A stretch of DNA of 64,000 bases from the NCBI GenBank assembly GCA_947501845.1, contig CANMXP010000019.1, positions 29,788 through 93,787 of the forward strand, given 5' to 3'. Numbering within the stretch: position 1 is the stretch's first letter; each line of letters opens with the position of its first letter. Origin of the DNA: an uncultured Flavobacteriaceae bacterium. Lineage in GTDB: Bacteria; Bacteroidota; Bacteroidia; Flavobacteriales; Flavobacteriaceae. Under the pieces are notes generated by a model that saw only the letters and a program-made list of their open reading frames with translations, searched no databases and was not told where the DNA came from. Both the position numbers and the translations under genes were made by a program. Shown here piece by piece: positions 1 through 9,892 of this stretch.

Positions 1-1
1 T

Positions 2-1390
2 GAAGAAGCATTCCTTAAAGATTCTGATTTTTTAAGCAATCTTAGGTTCAAAGCAAGTGTTGGGCAAACTGGTAACGATAAAATAGGTGTTTTTCAGTCG
101 CAACTAGCATTTAACAGTACAAGATTTATTGATTTTAGAAATGCAGGTAATACTTTAAATGCAGCTACAGTTAGAAATGGTTCTAGAAATAATGGTTTCT
201 TCTTGTCTAGAGTATCCAACCCAGATTTAACATGGGAGACTACCACTCAATATGATGTTGGTACAGAAATAGGGCTTTTTAAAAATAGAATAAACATAGC
301 AGCAGATTGGTTTAATAAAGTTACCGATGATCTATTATTGGAAAGACCTATTGCGAGTCAAGCAGGTTTTCCTTTCGTTTTAGAAAATACAGGTAGAGTT
401 GAAAATAGAGGGGTTGAGCTTGCTTTTAGAAGTGTTAATATAAACAAAGGAGACTTTACTTGGACGACAGATTTCAATATTAGTTTCGTAGAGAACGAAG
501 TCATTTCTTTAGGAGGTGTTCAGGAGGAGTTTACTGTTACAGCATCAGCAGGTTCTAGTGTCTCTAACGACTTTATTGTAAGAGAAGGGTTTCCTATAGG
601 TTCTATATATGGTTTTGTGAGTGATGGTACATATCAGTTTTCTGACTTTGAAGAATTTGACGGGCTTAGCAATGCTGAAGCAATTGAATTGTATAGAGTT
701 AATCCGAATTCTGATAGGTTAAGAGCATCTGGAGGTGATAGTAATGCTAGTGTCTTTACTTTAAAAGATGGTGTGGCAGCAACAGGTGCAGGTGGTAACA
801 GACCTGGGCAACAAAAATTGGCTGATTTAAATGGTGATGGTGTCGTTGATACGGGTGACTTAACTATTATTGGTGACCCTAACCCAGATCATTTTGGTGG
901 AATGACGAATTCATTTAAATATAAGGCTTGGGATTTATCTGTTTCTTTAAACTGGAGATATGGTGGCGATATATATAACAAGAATAATTTTCCAGGTTTT
1001 AACGTTACTAACTTCGCCAATAAATATGGTGTAGCAAGAGATCGTTGGTCACCAAATAATCAAGATACCCGTGTTCATAGTCTTTATGGCCGTGTTTTAG
1101 AAACAGGTTTTGCCAATGTTTCTGATTTTATTGAAGATGGCTCATTTTTACGTTTGCAAAACATAAGTGTTGGATATAATTTTCCATCAGATGTAACCAA
1201 AAGATTAGGCCTTGCTCAATTACGTATGTATGGGGCAGCAGACAATGTTTATGTTTGGACCAACTATTCAGGGTATGATCCAGAAGTTAGTGTGGCTGGA
1301 GGGGCAAATTCAGCATTGACTCCTGCAGTCGATTTTGATGCCTACCCAAAGGCAATCACAGTTAGATTTGGAGTAAAAGCAACTTTTTAA
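2..1390 (+). CDS. SusC/RagA-type TonB-dependent transporter, C-terminal part
   Basis: This is the 3' part of an outer-membrane TonB-dependent transporter of the SusC family. The frame is open from the first bases of the window, so the plug and most of the barrel lie upstream. A TTG at 203 is an internal codon, not a start. Typical SusC motifs are visible: SNLRFKASVGQTGNDKIG near the edge, then RPGQQKLADLNGDGVVD, the late-barrel GGMTNSFKYKAWDLSVSLNW, and a C-terminal strand ending in phenylalanine as is usual for beta-barrel proteins. It lies 11 bp upstream of a SusD gene, so the two should form the usual lidded importer for an oligosaccharide. The sugar-acid genes downstream suggest a uronate-containing glycan, which is inference. 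Confidence 0.93.
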   Translation, partial: EEAFLKDSDFLSNLRFKASVGQTGNDKIGVFQSQLAFNSTRFIDFRNAGNTLNAATVRNGSRNNGFFLSRVSNPDLTWETTTQYDVGTEIGLFKNRINIAADWFNKVTDDLLLERPIASQAGFPFVLENTGRVENRGVELAFRSVNINKGDFTWTTDFNISFVENEVISLGGVQEEFTVTASAGSSVSNDFIVREGFPIGSIYGFVSDGTYQFSDFEEFDGLSNAEAIELYRVNPNSDRLRASGGDSNASVFTLKDGVAATGAGGNRPGQQKLADLNGDGVVDTGDLTIIGDPNPDHFGGMTNSFKYKAWDLSVSLNWRYGGDIYNKNNFPGFNVTNFANKYGVARDRWSPNNQDTRVHSLYGRVLETGFANVSDFIEDGSFLRLQNISVGYNFPSDVTKRLGLAQLRMYGAADNVYVWTNYSGYDPEVSVAGGANSALTPAVDFDAYPKAITVRFGVKATF

Positions 1391-1401
1391 AAAAAAAAAT
1401 T

Positions 1402-3327
1402 ATGAAAATATTAAATAGACCTTTATTATTTTTAATGCTACTTGGTTTAAGTTTTGTCATTACAAATTGTGAAAGGGAAACTACTGAAAATAATACGACC
1501 ACAGCTTCTTTTAATAGTTTTGAAGAACTGGTTCAAGGCCGTTTGTCAAGTATTTATGCGACATTACGTTCCAATGCGGTTTACAGACAAGGAGGTATTT
1601 TAGGAACTTGGAGTGATGTTGGGATAGACACACATAGTGGAACGCTTTTCCCAGTTGAATATAATCCTTTATATGCTTACACATATAGTTCAGGTTCCTT
1701 GCTTATAGGCCAGACTTGGACAGAATATTATATTGCTATAAAACAAATTAATACTTTTTTAGGGCAGATAAGAACTTTTGAAGGCTCTTCAACAGAAGCA
1801 GAAAGAAACCCAGTAATAGCAGAAGCTAGATTTTTAAGAGCGCTCTTTTATTTCGATTTAGTTAAAATATGGGGAAATGTACCATTGGCTGTTGATGAAG
1901 GTATTACGTTAGATGTTGTTAGACAAGATGCGAGTTTGCCAAATTCGCCTGCTGACGAAGTTTATTTACAAATTATTGAAGACCTTGAATTTGCCAAAGC
2001 GAATGGACCATCAAGAGTGGGTTCAAATCCAGATGTTGCATCAAGAGAGGCGGCTCAGGCACTTCTAGGTAAAGTATACTTACAAATGACAACCACAAAG
2101 GAATTTGGTGGTGTAGAAGGTGGTATTGATGCCAGTGGAAACCCTGTAAGTGTTACTGAACGTTTTACCCAGGCTGAAAGAGAGTTGCGTGAAGTTATTA
2201 CATCTGGTGCTTTTGCTTTAGAACCAAATTATTCAGATATCTTTTCAAACGAAGGCAATAATGAAGTTATATTCTCTGTTGGCTACAATGGTCCTAATAA
2301 TCAGGTTGGTGGTGATTTTGGAGATTTCTTAGGTGAAGGAAACATTAGAGACGGAGGTTCTTTTGCAGCTTACAGAGCAAATGTAGATTTTGCATTGGAG
2401 TTTTTACGACCAGACGGTATCGTAGATCCAGACGGAGACTGGTCGACCATATCACCTACGAATCTTTTACCTGCTGGTAACCCAGATTTTATTAATGTTG
2501 GTAACCAAAATTTTAGAAATGAGGTGTTATTACTAGGTGCAGATCATTTTGTTGGTGACGAACGTTGGTCTCATAATATCGCAAGGTTTAATCCTGCAGA
2601 TTTGGCTTTGATACTTAGAGGTGATAGAGAAGATACGGAATTGAACAGGTTTAACCTAAATCTTAATTGGACAAGATGGAGTCCGTACAAGTATATTAAG
2701 CCGATACCAAATCCGAACAGCCCAGGTGATGGCACGATAGATTTTCCATATTTGCGTTATGCAGATGTATTGCTTATGGAAGCAGAAGCACTAAATGCTT
2801 TAGGAAGAACGAATGATGCAAAGGATTATGTAAATATGGTTATAGCAAGATCTATTAAGCCGCAAATTCTTACTAGTATCCCAGAATTTGTTGATCCAAA
2901 TGCCAGTCCTCAGGTTCCAGTAAATTATGTTATTCCAACGCAAACAGCGCCTGGTACACCAGCAAGCATTCTTAACGCCGCTATAAATAACAACTTGGAG
3001 AGTACCGACCCAGATGACTATTTGTTGCCAGATGGTTTATCTCAAGATGAAATGTTGGATGCCATAGTATTAGAGAGAAATAAAGAATTATGTTTTGAAG
3101 GTAAGCGTAAGGATGATTTAATTAGAACAGGGAGGTTGGATGATATGATCGATGCCTTGCATGTTAACTCTATGAATGCAGGTACAGGAAATCAAATTCC
3201 GATAAAACAGGCATTTGATTTGGCAAAGCATACGCATTGGCCGATACCGCAAGAAGAAATCATATTGAATCCTAATTTACAACAGAATTGCCAATACGGA
3301 AGCTCTCCTGCTGGCTGTTTCGAATAA
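1402..3327 (+). CDS. SusD/RagB family glycan-binding outer-membrane lipoprotein
   Basis: This is a 641-residue SusD-family lipoprotein. The N-terminus is a lipoprotein signal ending FVITNC, so the mature protein starts at Cys23. The tetratricopeptide-like SusD core is recognisable from AEARFLRALFYFDLVKIWGNVPL (about residues 140-163) and from the C-terminal ERNKELCFEGKRKDDLIRTGRL segment (about 558-580), both strongly conserved in the family. It would cap the preceding SusC transporter at the cell surface and bind its glycan. The 11-bp and 12-bp gaps to the neighbours indicate cotranscription with SusC and the next lipoprotein. Confidence 0.95.
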   Translation: MKILNRPLLFLMLLGLSFVITNCERETTENNTTTASFNSFEELVQGRLSSIYATLRSNAVYRQGGILGTWSDVGIDTHSGTLFPVEYNPLYAYTYSSGSLLIGQTWTEYYIAIKQINTFLGQIRTFEGSSTEAERNPVIAEARFLRALFYFDLVKIWGNVPLAVDEGITLDVVRQDASLPNSPADEVYLQIIEDLEFAKANGPSRVGSNPDVASREAAQALLGKVYLQMTTTKEFGGVEGGIDASGNPVSVTERFTQAERELREVITSGAFALEPNYSDIFSNEGNNEVIFSVGYNGPNNQVGGDFGDFLGEGNIRDGGSFAAYRANVDFALEFLRPDGIVDPDGDWSTISPTNLLPAGNPDFINVGNQNFRNEVLLLGADHFVGDERWSHNIARFNPADLALILRGDREDTELNRFNLNLNWTRWSPYKYIKPIPNPNSPGDGTIDFPYLRYADVLLMEAEALNALGRTNDAKDYVNMVIARSIKPQILTSIPEFVDPNASPQVPVNYVIPTQTAPGTPASILNAAINNNLESTDPDDYLLPDGLSQDEMLDAIVLERNKELCFEGKRKDDLIRTGRLDDMIDALHVNSMNAGTGNQIPIKQAFDLAKHTHWPIPQEEIILNPNLQQNCQYGSSPAGCFE

Positions 3328-3339
3328 AAACATATTATT

Positions 3340-5001
3340 ATGAAAAAAAGTTTAATTTATATAAAAAGTTTAGTTGCACTGGCTGTACTTATGCTTAGTT
3401 GTGACGAGACATTAGATAGGAGTTTGACACCAGCAGATCAAATTTCAGCAATTGTTGTTGAGCTTCAAGATGAACAAAGTGTCAATCCAAATGATAATTC
3501 AGGTTTGGCATCTGCTTATTCAACATTTGTAGGGAATACAGTGACATTATCATCAAGCACACCCGATGAGAATGTTGCGGAGAGAATTTGGAGTATTCCT
3601 CAGCTTCTTTCAGCATCTTCACTAGATTTTGAAGACATAGTCGATATGGGACCGGTTACCACAAGTTTTAGTAGAGCTAATAATACAACGAATCTTGGAG
3701 AGCAAACAGGTATTCCAATTGTATTAACAGAAACCCTTACCAATGGAGATATTAATAGGTACGAAACTCAAATTCAGGTACGGGAGCAAGTCACTGCAGG
3801 TATCATAGCGCCAAGTGTAGCGACCATAAATGTACCAACCACTATTCAAGCATTAAGTGCTGCGGAAATGGGACTGACTTCTACCGATTTAAATGGAGAA
3901 GGACAAGTCGTTTTAGAGTGGGATTTTGGAGCTGGTTTTATTGAAACTCCTGCGGGGCCAGTTAGCACAGTCATTAGTTCTAATGTAAATCAGAGTTTCA
4001 ATGTAATTTTTGATACTCCAACAGATATTAATGGAGAGCAGATTACACTAACCCTTACAAGAAACTATCCTTTACAATCTACCAGCGTCTCACAAAGGTC
4101 GGTTATAGTTGTATCAGGTCTAACACCTAATAGAGGACCAGGTAAAGATGCTATTAAGTTATCTGCAGATGGCAATAGGATTGTTGTAGGTTATGAAGAG
4201 CCTATAGGGGATATTTCTGTAATTAGTGCAGCCGATTTTGAGATTTCGATAGAAACTGATGAAATTACAGATGCTCCTTCAAGAAATATTTTTGATAATA
4301 TTAGTGTTTCTAGTATTGCAATTGATGCTGGCAACCCTAATAATTTGATATTAACACTATCTTCAGCGGTACCGTCAATATTAATGGATAATGTTAGTTT
4401 GTCTTTTATTTCAACATTGTTAACGAGTCAATCCGGAGAAGAAATTTCACTTTTCTTAAATTCAACGGTTTTCCAAACAGGAGAAAACTTACTTGGGACT
4501 GCAGCATATTTTGAGGATCAAAGTACTTGGTCAAGTGGAGGCTTCTTTTTTCCAAATCCAGTAGATACTCCTGAGTTGGAATTTAGTACCGAAGTGAGCT
4601 TTGATGGTACAACAAGTATGTTGTTTAACTCTATGGGAGCGCTTCTTAGTGGCTTCCCAAATAATTTTGGTATTGGAGCAAATGTTGTTCATAATGGTTT
4701 TGGTACACTTCCTACCACTTCGTTACCAGGAGAGTATGTGCAGTCTTTTTGGATATATGTAGAGAGTGCTGCACCTAATACTTTTGTGACGTTTTTCCTG
4801 TTGGATTTTGCAGAGTTTAATACAGGAGCACAAGCAGATGTCCTTCCTACGGGAGAATGGGTGAAAATAAGCGGTACAAGAAATATTGCTGCTGGGGGTG
4901 ATTTACGAGCCCTTGTTAGAGTTGTAAATGGAGCTATTACGGGTAATGGTAAAATCTTTATAGATCAGGTAGAACTCAGAGCCGTAGATGACGGAAGATG
5001 A
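3340..5001 (+). CDS. surface lipoprotein with Ig-like/PKD-like and carbohydrate-binding-like C-terminal domain
   Basis: This 553-residue lipoprotein (signal ends LAVLMLSC, mature Cys about residue 21) is third in the SusC/SusD operon. Such a position in polysaccharide-utilisation loci is normally held by a surface glycan-binding protein. The central part is rich in beta-strand, Thr, Ser and Asn, consistent with PKD- or Ig-like modules (about 45-370). The last 170 residues (about 380-553), with alternating hydrophobic strands and FIDQVELRAV at the end, look like a jelly-roll carbohydrate-binding module. I cannot name a specific family. A rho-independent terminator follows 28 bp after the stop. 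Confidence 0.75.
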   Translation: MKKSLIYIKSLVALAVLMLSCDETLDRSLTPADQISAIVVELQDEQSVNPNDNSGLASAYSTFVGNTVTLSSSTPDENVAERIWSIPQLLSASSLDFEDIVDMGPVTTSFSRANNTTNLGEQTGIPIVLTETLTNGDINRYETQIQVREQVTAGIIAPSVATINVPTTIQALSAAEMGLTSTDLNGEGQVVLEWDFGAGFIETPAGPVSTVISSNVNQSFNVIFDTPTDINGEQITLTLTRNYPLQSTSVSQRSVIVVSGLTPNRGPGKDAIKLSADGNRIVVGYEEPIGDISVISAADFEISIETDEITDAPSRNIFDNISVSSIAIDAGNPNNLILTLSSAVPSILMDNVSLSFISTLLTSQSGEEISLFLNSTVFQTGENLLGTAAYFEDQSTWSSGGFFFPNPVDTPELEFSTEVSFDGTTSMLFNSMGALLSGFPNNFGIGANVVHNGFGTLPTTSLPGEYVQSFWIYVESAAPNTFVTFFLLDFAEFNTGAQADVLPTGEWVKISGTRNIAAGGDLRALVRVVNGAITGNGKIFIDQVELRAVDDGR

Positions 5002-5021
5002 TTATAATTGAGGGGATGATT

Positions 5022-5056
5022 AAAAAAGGAGCTGTCAAGAGACAGCTCTTTTTTTT
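5022..5056 (+). terminator. rho-independent terminator after the susCD operon
   Basis: An 8-bp perfect stem, GAGCTGTC (5029-5036) and GACAGCTC (5041-5048), with an AAGA loop, is followed by eight T residues. Upstream A residues extend the stem. It lies just after the third gene of the SusC/D operon and would end that transcript. Confidence 0.9.
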
Positions 5057-5166
5057 GAAATAGTATTTATAGGCGTTTGTTTGTAACGCCATGTAAACCA
5101 TTTTAAAAAATCTGTTAATTTCTATAATAGGTTTATATAAAAGAGCTACTATGGTACTAATAGAAG

Positions 5167-6204
5167 TTATAAATACTTAATATTTTCTTTTGTAAGTAAT
5201 TTGATGGGTAAATAACTGTTTTTTTGAGGAACAACATCATTTAAAATAAAATTAAATAGTGCTTTTGTACCTTCATAGCCTTGTATAAAGGGATGCTGAT
5301 CTATTAGAAAATCAATGGTTTCATTTTCAATGAAAGTAGCATTTTCCTCACTTAAATCGTAGCCAATCAATTTTAGATGTTTTAATTTGTGCTTTTCTAT
5401 GTAATTGGCAATAATGGTCACTTTACTCGAGGGGACAAATAAACCTTTAATTTTGTGATTGATTAGTTGCTTGGAAATAAAACGATCAACAGATGTTGGA
5501 TCTTTAAAGTTTGGTAGTATAATTTCATCCATTTTTATAGATGCGTTATGAGCCTTGAAATAAGATTTAAAGCCAGAAACCCGGTTTTCAATAGAAGAAT
5601 GGTGATTGCTATCCTTCCTAACCTTTACTATAAGAATATCACCTTCATCATTTAAAAGTAAAGACATAAGTTTCGCAGCGAGTGTTCCACTATCAAAAGA
5701 GTGTTCGCCTATATAAGAAATGTTGTTTGCATTTTGCACTTCAACATTTATAAAGATATAAGGAATCTTTCTTTGATCCAGTTGTATAAGCCTTTCTTGG
5801 GTTTCATTTAGAAACATAGGGACTATTAATGCGGCGTCAAAAGAATTTTCCAATAACCTATCAAATGCTTTCTTAAAAGAATTAGAATCTAACGGGTCAT
5901 AGTAAAAATAGTTTACCGAGGTTCGATGAATCTCAATTTCTTCAGAAGCTTTTTCAATACCTTTTTTAGGGAGAAACCAAAAATCAGATTTAGACTCAAT
6001 AGTAGGAAATAAAACTGCTATATCGTATTTTTTATTTAAAGCAAGTGTACTGGCTGTTTTATTTATTTGAAAGTTATGTTCTTTTATTATTTTTTCAATA
6101 CGGGCTTTTGTCTTTTTAGAAACACCAGGTCTATTATGAATAACACGATCTATAGTTCCAATAGAAACTTCTGCTAAAGCAGCAATGTCTTTGATTGTTT
6201 TCAA
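5167..6204 (-). CDS. LacI-family transcriptional regulator
   Basis: This 345-residue regulator has an N-terminal LacI helix-turn-helix (residues 3-50: TIKDIAALAEVSIGTIDRVI, then NRPGVSKKTKARI and the hinge-helix region). A periplasmic-binding-protein-like sensor domain (about 60-340) follows. It is divergently transcribed from the uronate operon, with a 245-bp shared control region holding an inverted-repeat operator candidate at 6365-6378. The likely role is repression of the catabolic and TRAP genes, relieved by a sugar acid or pathway intermediate. The family and DNA-binding fold are clear, but the effector is inferred only from neighbours. Confidence 0.9.
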   Translation of the reverse strand: MKTIKDIAALAEVSIGTIDRVIHNRPGVSKKTKARIEKIIKEHNFQINKTASTLALNKKYDIAVLFPTIESKSDFWFLPKKGIEKASEEIEIHRTSVNYFYYDPLDSNSFKKAFDRLLENSFDAALIVPMFLNETQERLIQLDQRKIPYIFINVEVQNANNISYIGEHSFDSGTLAAKLMSLLLNDEGDILIVKVRKDSNHHSSIENRVSGFKSYFKAHNASIKMDEIILPNFKDPTSVDRFISKQLINHKIKGLFVPSSKVTIIANYIEKHKLKHLKLIGYDLSEENATFIENETIDFLIDQHPFIQGYEGTKALFNFILNDVVPQKNSYLPIKLLTKENIKYL

Positions 6205-6356
6205 TTTGTGATTTTAGATAAACGCCTCTTTATAGTATAGTAATTTACTCCTCATTCTAAGCTTGTAAAAAGCAATAAAAAACGAAAATATAAAATACTA
6301 AGCTATTTTGCTTTAATATTTTCGTTGTTTTTACAAATGAAATCAAATAAAACAAT

Positions 6357-6364
6357 TAAATTTG
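6357..6364 (+). promoter_or_regulatory. candidate Bacteroidota -7 promoter element
   Basis: TAAATTTG fits the Bacteroidota -7 consensus TAnnTTTG and lies about 86 bp before the SDR start codon, immediately before the palindromic operator candidate. I found no convincing -33 TTTG at the expected spacing, so this is tentative. Confidence 0.35.
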
Positions 6365-6378
6365 CGTGTACGCACACG
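6365..6378. promoter_or_regulatory. candidate LacI-type operator
   Basis: CGTGT and ACACG form a perfect 5-bp inverted repeat around the spacer ACGC, in the control region between the LacI-type gene and the uronate operon. LacI-family sites are typically CG-centred palindromes of this kind. Its position directly after a -7-like element would let bound repressor block initiation. Confidence 0.5.
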
Positions 6379-6449
6379 TTTTGTGAAAATATAATTATTG
6401 TTAAACAAAAGTTAGGTGATTATATCATATCGAGAACTTAAAAAACAAG

Positions 6450-7265
6450 ATGAACTTATTTAATATAAAAAGTAAAGTAGTACTCGTAACTGGAGGTTGC
6501 GGAGTATTAGGTGGAGGTATTGCCGAGTATTTATTAGAGGAAGGTGCCACTGTAGTTTTATTGCATTACAAAGAAGCACCATTAGCAGAAGCAGTCACAA
6601 AATTAAAAAGCATTAGCGAGCATGTAGATGGTTTTTTCTGTAATGTAACAGAAGAAGAAAGTTTGCAAAAGGTTTCGGATGCCATTGTTGAAAAATACGG
6701 GCGCATAGATGTTTTAATAAATGCGGCAGGAGGTAATATGCCAGGTGCTACAATAGGTCCAACACAAACAGTTTTTGATGTAAACATGGAGCACTTTAAA
6801 AAAGTTGTGGACCTGAACCTGTTTGGAAGCATTTTACCATCCATTGTCTTTGGAAAAGAAATGGCAAAAAATAAAAAAGGTGTTATTTTAAATGTGTCTT
6901 CTATGGCCGCAGAAAGAGCTATTACTAGGGTTGTAGGCTATTCTGCTTCAAAAGCGGCTATTGATAATTTTACAAAATGGCTGTCTGTTGAGCTAGCTTT
7001 AAAATATGGTGACGGATTGCGGGTGAATGCCATAGCTCCAGGGTTCTTTATAGGGAATCAAAACCGAGATTTATTAATAGATAAAACCACAGGAGCTTAT
7101 ACAGATAGAGGCAACACCATTATACAAAATACACCAATGAAAAGATTTGGTAATGCAGACGAATTGAATGGAGCTGTACATTATTTATGTTCTGAAGCTT
7201 CAAAATTTGTAACAGGAATAGTTGTTCCTATCGATGGTGGATTTAGTGCTTTTAGTGGTGTTTAA
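6450..7265 (+). CDS. SDR-family D-mannonate oxidoreductase (fructuronate reductase)
   Basis: This 271-residue short-chain dehydrogenase has the Rossmann motif VTGGCGVLGGG near residue 14, the NAAGG segment near 90, and the catalytic YSASK near residue 171. C-terminal landmarks are NAIAPGFF and the usual DGGFSAFSG ending. SDR enzymes of this type replace UxuB in many bacteria and interconvert D-fructuronate and D-mannonate with NAD(P)H. The assignment rests on the sequence plus adjacency to uxuA (18 bp downstream) and uxaC. It is the first gene of the cytoplasmic uronate operon. Confidence 0.87.
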   Translation: MNLFNIKSKVVLVTGGCGVLGGGIAEYLLEEGATVVLLHYKEAPLAEAVTKLKSISEHVDGFFCNVTEEESLQKVSDAIVEKYGRIDVLINAAGGNMPGATIGPTQTVFDVNMEHFKKVVDLNLFGSILPSIVFGKEMAKNKKGVILNVSSMAAERAITRVVGYSASKAAIDNFTKWLSVELALKYGDGLRVNAIAPGFFIGNQNRDLLIDKTTGAYTDRGNTIIQNTPMKRFGNADELNGAVHYLCSEASKFVTGIVVPIDGGFSAFSGV

Positions 7266-7283
7266 TAGTTAAGAAGAAAGAAC

Positions 7284-8462
7284 ATGAAACAAACATGGCG
7301 TTGGTATGGACCTGATGATCCCGTGAAATTATCAGATATTAAACAGGCAGGAGCAACAGGAATAGTTTCAGCATTGCATCAAGTCCCGAATGGAACTGTT
7401 TGGACGGTTGAAGCCATTAAAGAAAGGAAACAAATTATAGAAGCAGCTGGTTTAGAATGGACTGTTGTAGAAAGTATTCCAGTACACGAGAATATTAAAA
7501 CCCGATCTGGGGATTTTAATACATACATAGATAATTATAAAAAAAGCATAGAAAATTTAGCAGCCTGTGGTATTAATATTGTTTGCTATAATTTTATGCC
7601 AGTTTTAGACTGGACGAGAACGTCTTTGGCGTATGAAGTGACCGATGGTTCTAAAGCTTTGCGTTTTGATGTGGTAGCCTTTGCTGCTTTCGAATTATAC
7701 TTATTAAAGAGACCAGGGGCGGAAGCAGCGTATTCTGATGTAGAAAAGGCCGAAGCAAAAAGTTATGTAGACGCTTTGTCTGAAGCCGATAAGAAAACAT
7801 TGATAAATAATATTATTGCAGGTTTACCAGGAGCAGAAGAAGGATATACTTTGGAACAATTTCAAGTAATTTTAGATACATATACCAATATTGATGCTCA
7901 GAAATTAAAAGAAAACCTGGTAGCATTTTTAAAGGAGGTTATACCAGTAGCAGCCCAGAATAATGTATTGATGTGCATCCATCCAGACGATCCACCCTAT
8001 GCTATTTTAGGATTGCCAAGAGTGGTAAGTACCGAAGCGGATTATGCATACTTGTTTGAGCAAGTTCCTCATGTTTCTAATGGAATGACGTTTTGTACGG
8101 GGTCTTTAGGTGTAAGAGCAGATAATAATTTGGTGCAAATATTTAAGCGTTTTGCAGATAGAGTACATTTTTTGCATTTAAGAAGCACCAAAAGAGATGC
8201 AAAAGGAAACTTTTACGAAGCCAATCATTTAGAAGGCGATGTAGATATGTTTAGCATAGTAAAAGAAGTTGTAGCAGAAGAAGCAAAAAGAAAAATAGCA
8301 GGGAGAACAGATACAATTATTCCTATGCGTCCAGATCATGGACATCAGATGTTGGACGATTTACATAAAAAAACCAATCCAGGATATTCAGGGATTGGCC
8401 GATTACGCGGGTTGGCTGAATTGAGAGGTCTGGAATTAGGAATTACTAAAAGTTTAAGATAA
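7284..8462 (+). CDS. uxuA: mannonate dehydratase
   Basis: This enzyme dehydrates D-mannonate to 2-keto-3-deoxy-D-gluconate, the last step before the KDG kinase/aldolase reactions, which are not encoded here. The 392-residue length matches the family. Diagnostic segments are the N-terminal [15 protein letters not shown] and [11 protein letters not shown], the [14 protein letters not shown] block (about 233), FCTGSLGVR (about 271), HLRSTKR (about 296) and the metal-site [12 protein letters not shown] (about 350). It overlaps uxaC by one base (TAATG), implying translational coupling. Confidence 0.97.
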   Translation: MKQTWRWYGPDDPVKLSDIKQAGATGIVSALHQVPNGTVWTVEAIKERKQIIEAAGLEWTVVESIPVHENIKTRSGDFNTYIDNYKKSIENLAACGINIVCYNFMPVLDWTRTSLAYEVTDGSKALRFDVVAFAAFELYLLKRPGAEAAYSDVEKAEAKSYVDALSEADKKTLINNIIAGLPGAEEGYTLEQFQVILDTYTNIDAQKLKENLVAFLKEVIPVAAQNNVLMCIHPDDPPYAILGLPRVVSTEADYAYLFEQVPHVSNGMTFCTGSLGVRADNNLVQIFKRFADRVHFLHLRSTKRDAKGNFYEANHLEGDVDMFSIVKEVVAEEAKRKIAGRTDTIIPMRPDHGHQMLDDLHKKTNPGYSGIGRLRGLAELRGLELGITKSLR

Positions 8463-9883
8463 TGAATCTAACAAATTCAAAAATATTTATAACAGACAAT
8501 TTTTTGTTGCAATCTAAAGAAGCAGAAATTCTGTTTCATGATTATGCTAAAAATATGCCTATTATAGATTATCATAATCATTTATCGGCCAAACAAATAG
8601 CCGAAAATAAACCTGTTGAAAATATAACCAAGGCCTGGTTAAGTGAAGATCATTATAAATGGCGGGGAATGCGAGCTCATGGAATTAATGAAACTTATAT
8701 TACAGGAGATGCTTCTCTAAAAGATAAGTTTACAAAATGGGCAGCAACGGTACCTTATACATTAAGAAATCCATTATTCCATTGGACGCAATTAGAATTA
8801 AAACGTTATTTTAATATAGATACAATTTTGCAACCTCATACTGCAGATGCTATTTATAATAAAGCAAATACTGTTTTAGCTCAAAAGACCCCAGCAGAGT
8901 TATTAGAACAGATGAAAGTAGAAATTGTTTGCACAACAGATGATCCTACCGACTCTTTAGAATACCATAGACAGATTAAGGAAGGAAATTTTTATACTAA
9001 AGTATTACCCACATTCAGATCGGATGCTTTATTCTTTATTGAAAACACATCTCAATTTACTAGTTATATAAACAAACTGGCTGCATGTGTTAATTTTTCT
9101 ATTGATAGTATAGAAAGCTTATTCAAAGCGATTGATTCAAGAATTGATTTTTTCCATGAGCATGGTTGTAAATTATCCGATTTTGGAATTACAGGACCTC
9201 TATATGTTGTAGATTATACAGAGGGAGAGGTCGCAGAGATTTTTAAAAAGTTTTTAAATAAAATGGCCTTAACAGAAAGTGAAGTAGAAAAATACAGAAC
9301 GGCGGTTTTGTTTTATTTGTCTCGTAAATACCATGAAAAAGGTTGGGCACAACAATTTCATTTAGGTCCTATTAGAAATAATAATAAAAGACTGGAAGAG
9401 TTATGTGGAGCAGATGCAGGATGCGATTCTATAGGGGATTTTTCTTTTGCAGAATCGATGTCAAAATTATTTGGTCAGTTGGATTATGAAAATAAATTAG
9501 CAAAAACCATTTGTTACAATCTAAACCCATCTCATAATGAAGTTTTTTCAAGTATGATGGGTAATTTCAATACAGGAGAACTGCCAGGTAAGATGCAATG
9601 GGGATCAGGTTGGTGGTATTTAGATCAAAAAGATGGTATAGAAAAGCAGTTGAATACCTTATCAAATATTGGCTTATTGAGTCATTTTGTTGGTATGCTA
9701 ACAGATAGTCGTAGCTTTTTATCGTTTCCAAGACATGAATATTTTAGACGCATTTTATGCGATCTAATTGCAGAGGACGTTCGAAAAGGATTGATTCCTG
9801 ATGATTTGGAATTTTTAGGAGGGCTAGTTCAGGATATATGTTACAACAATGCTTTAAATTATTTTAAATTTAATAAAAACTAA
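8462..9883 (+). CDS. uxaC: glucuronate isomerase
   Basis: This amidohydrolase-fold isomerase converts D-glucuronate to D-fructuronate, or D-galacturonate to D-tagaturonate. The 473 residues cover the full family length. The metal-binding HNH motif appears in PIIDYHNHLSAKQIAENKP (about 34-52), followed by TTDDPTDSLEYH (about 155) and QFHLGPIRNNN (about 298). The C-terminal LTDSRSFLSFPRHEYFRR is also characteristic. Its ATG overlaps the uxuA stop. With UxuA and the SDR, it sets the pathway as glucuronate to fructuronate to mannonate to KDG. Confidence 0.97.
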   Translation: MNLTNSKIFITDNFLLQSKEAEILFHDYAKNMPIIDYHNHLSAKQIAENKPVENITKAWLSEDHYKWRGMRAHGINETYITGDASLKDKFTKWAATVPYTLRNPLFHWTQLELKRYFNIDTILQPHTADAIYNKANTVLAQKTPAELLEQMKVEIVCTTDDPTDSLEYHRQIKEGNFYTKVLPTFRSDALFFIENTSQFTSYINKLAACVNFSIDSIESLFKAIDSRIDFFHEHGCKLSDFGITGPLYVVDYTEGEVAEIFKKFLNKMALTESEVEKYRTAVLFYLSRKYHEKGWAQQFHLGPIRNNNKRLEELCGADAGCDSIGDFSFAESMSKLFGQLDYENKLAKTICYNLNPSHNEVFSSMMGNFNTGELPGKMQWGSGWWYLDQKDGIEKQLNTLSNIGLLSHFVGMLTDSRSFLSFPRHEYFRRILCDLIAEDVRKGLIPDDLEFLGGLVQDICYNNALNYFKFNKN

Positions 9884-9892
9884 AGGCGCTTT

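Noticed and set aside
203..1390. Start of the SusC-like protein at 203
   Set aside because: The codon is TTG inside a continuous open frame from base 2 that encodes typical SusC sequence, so the gene is cut by the window edge.
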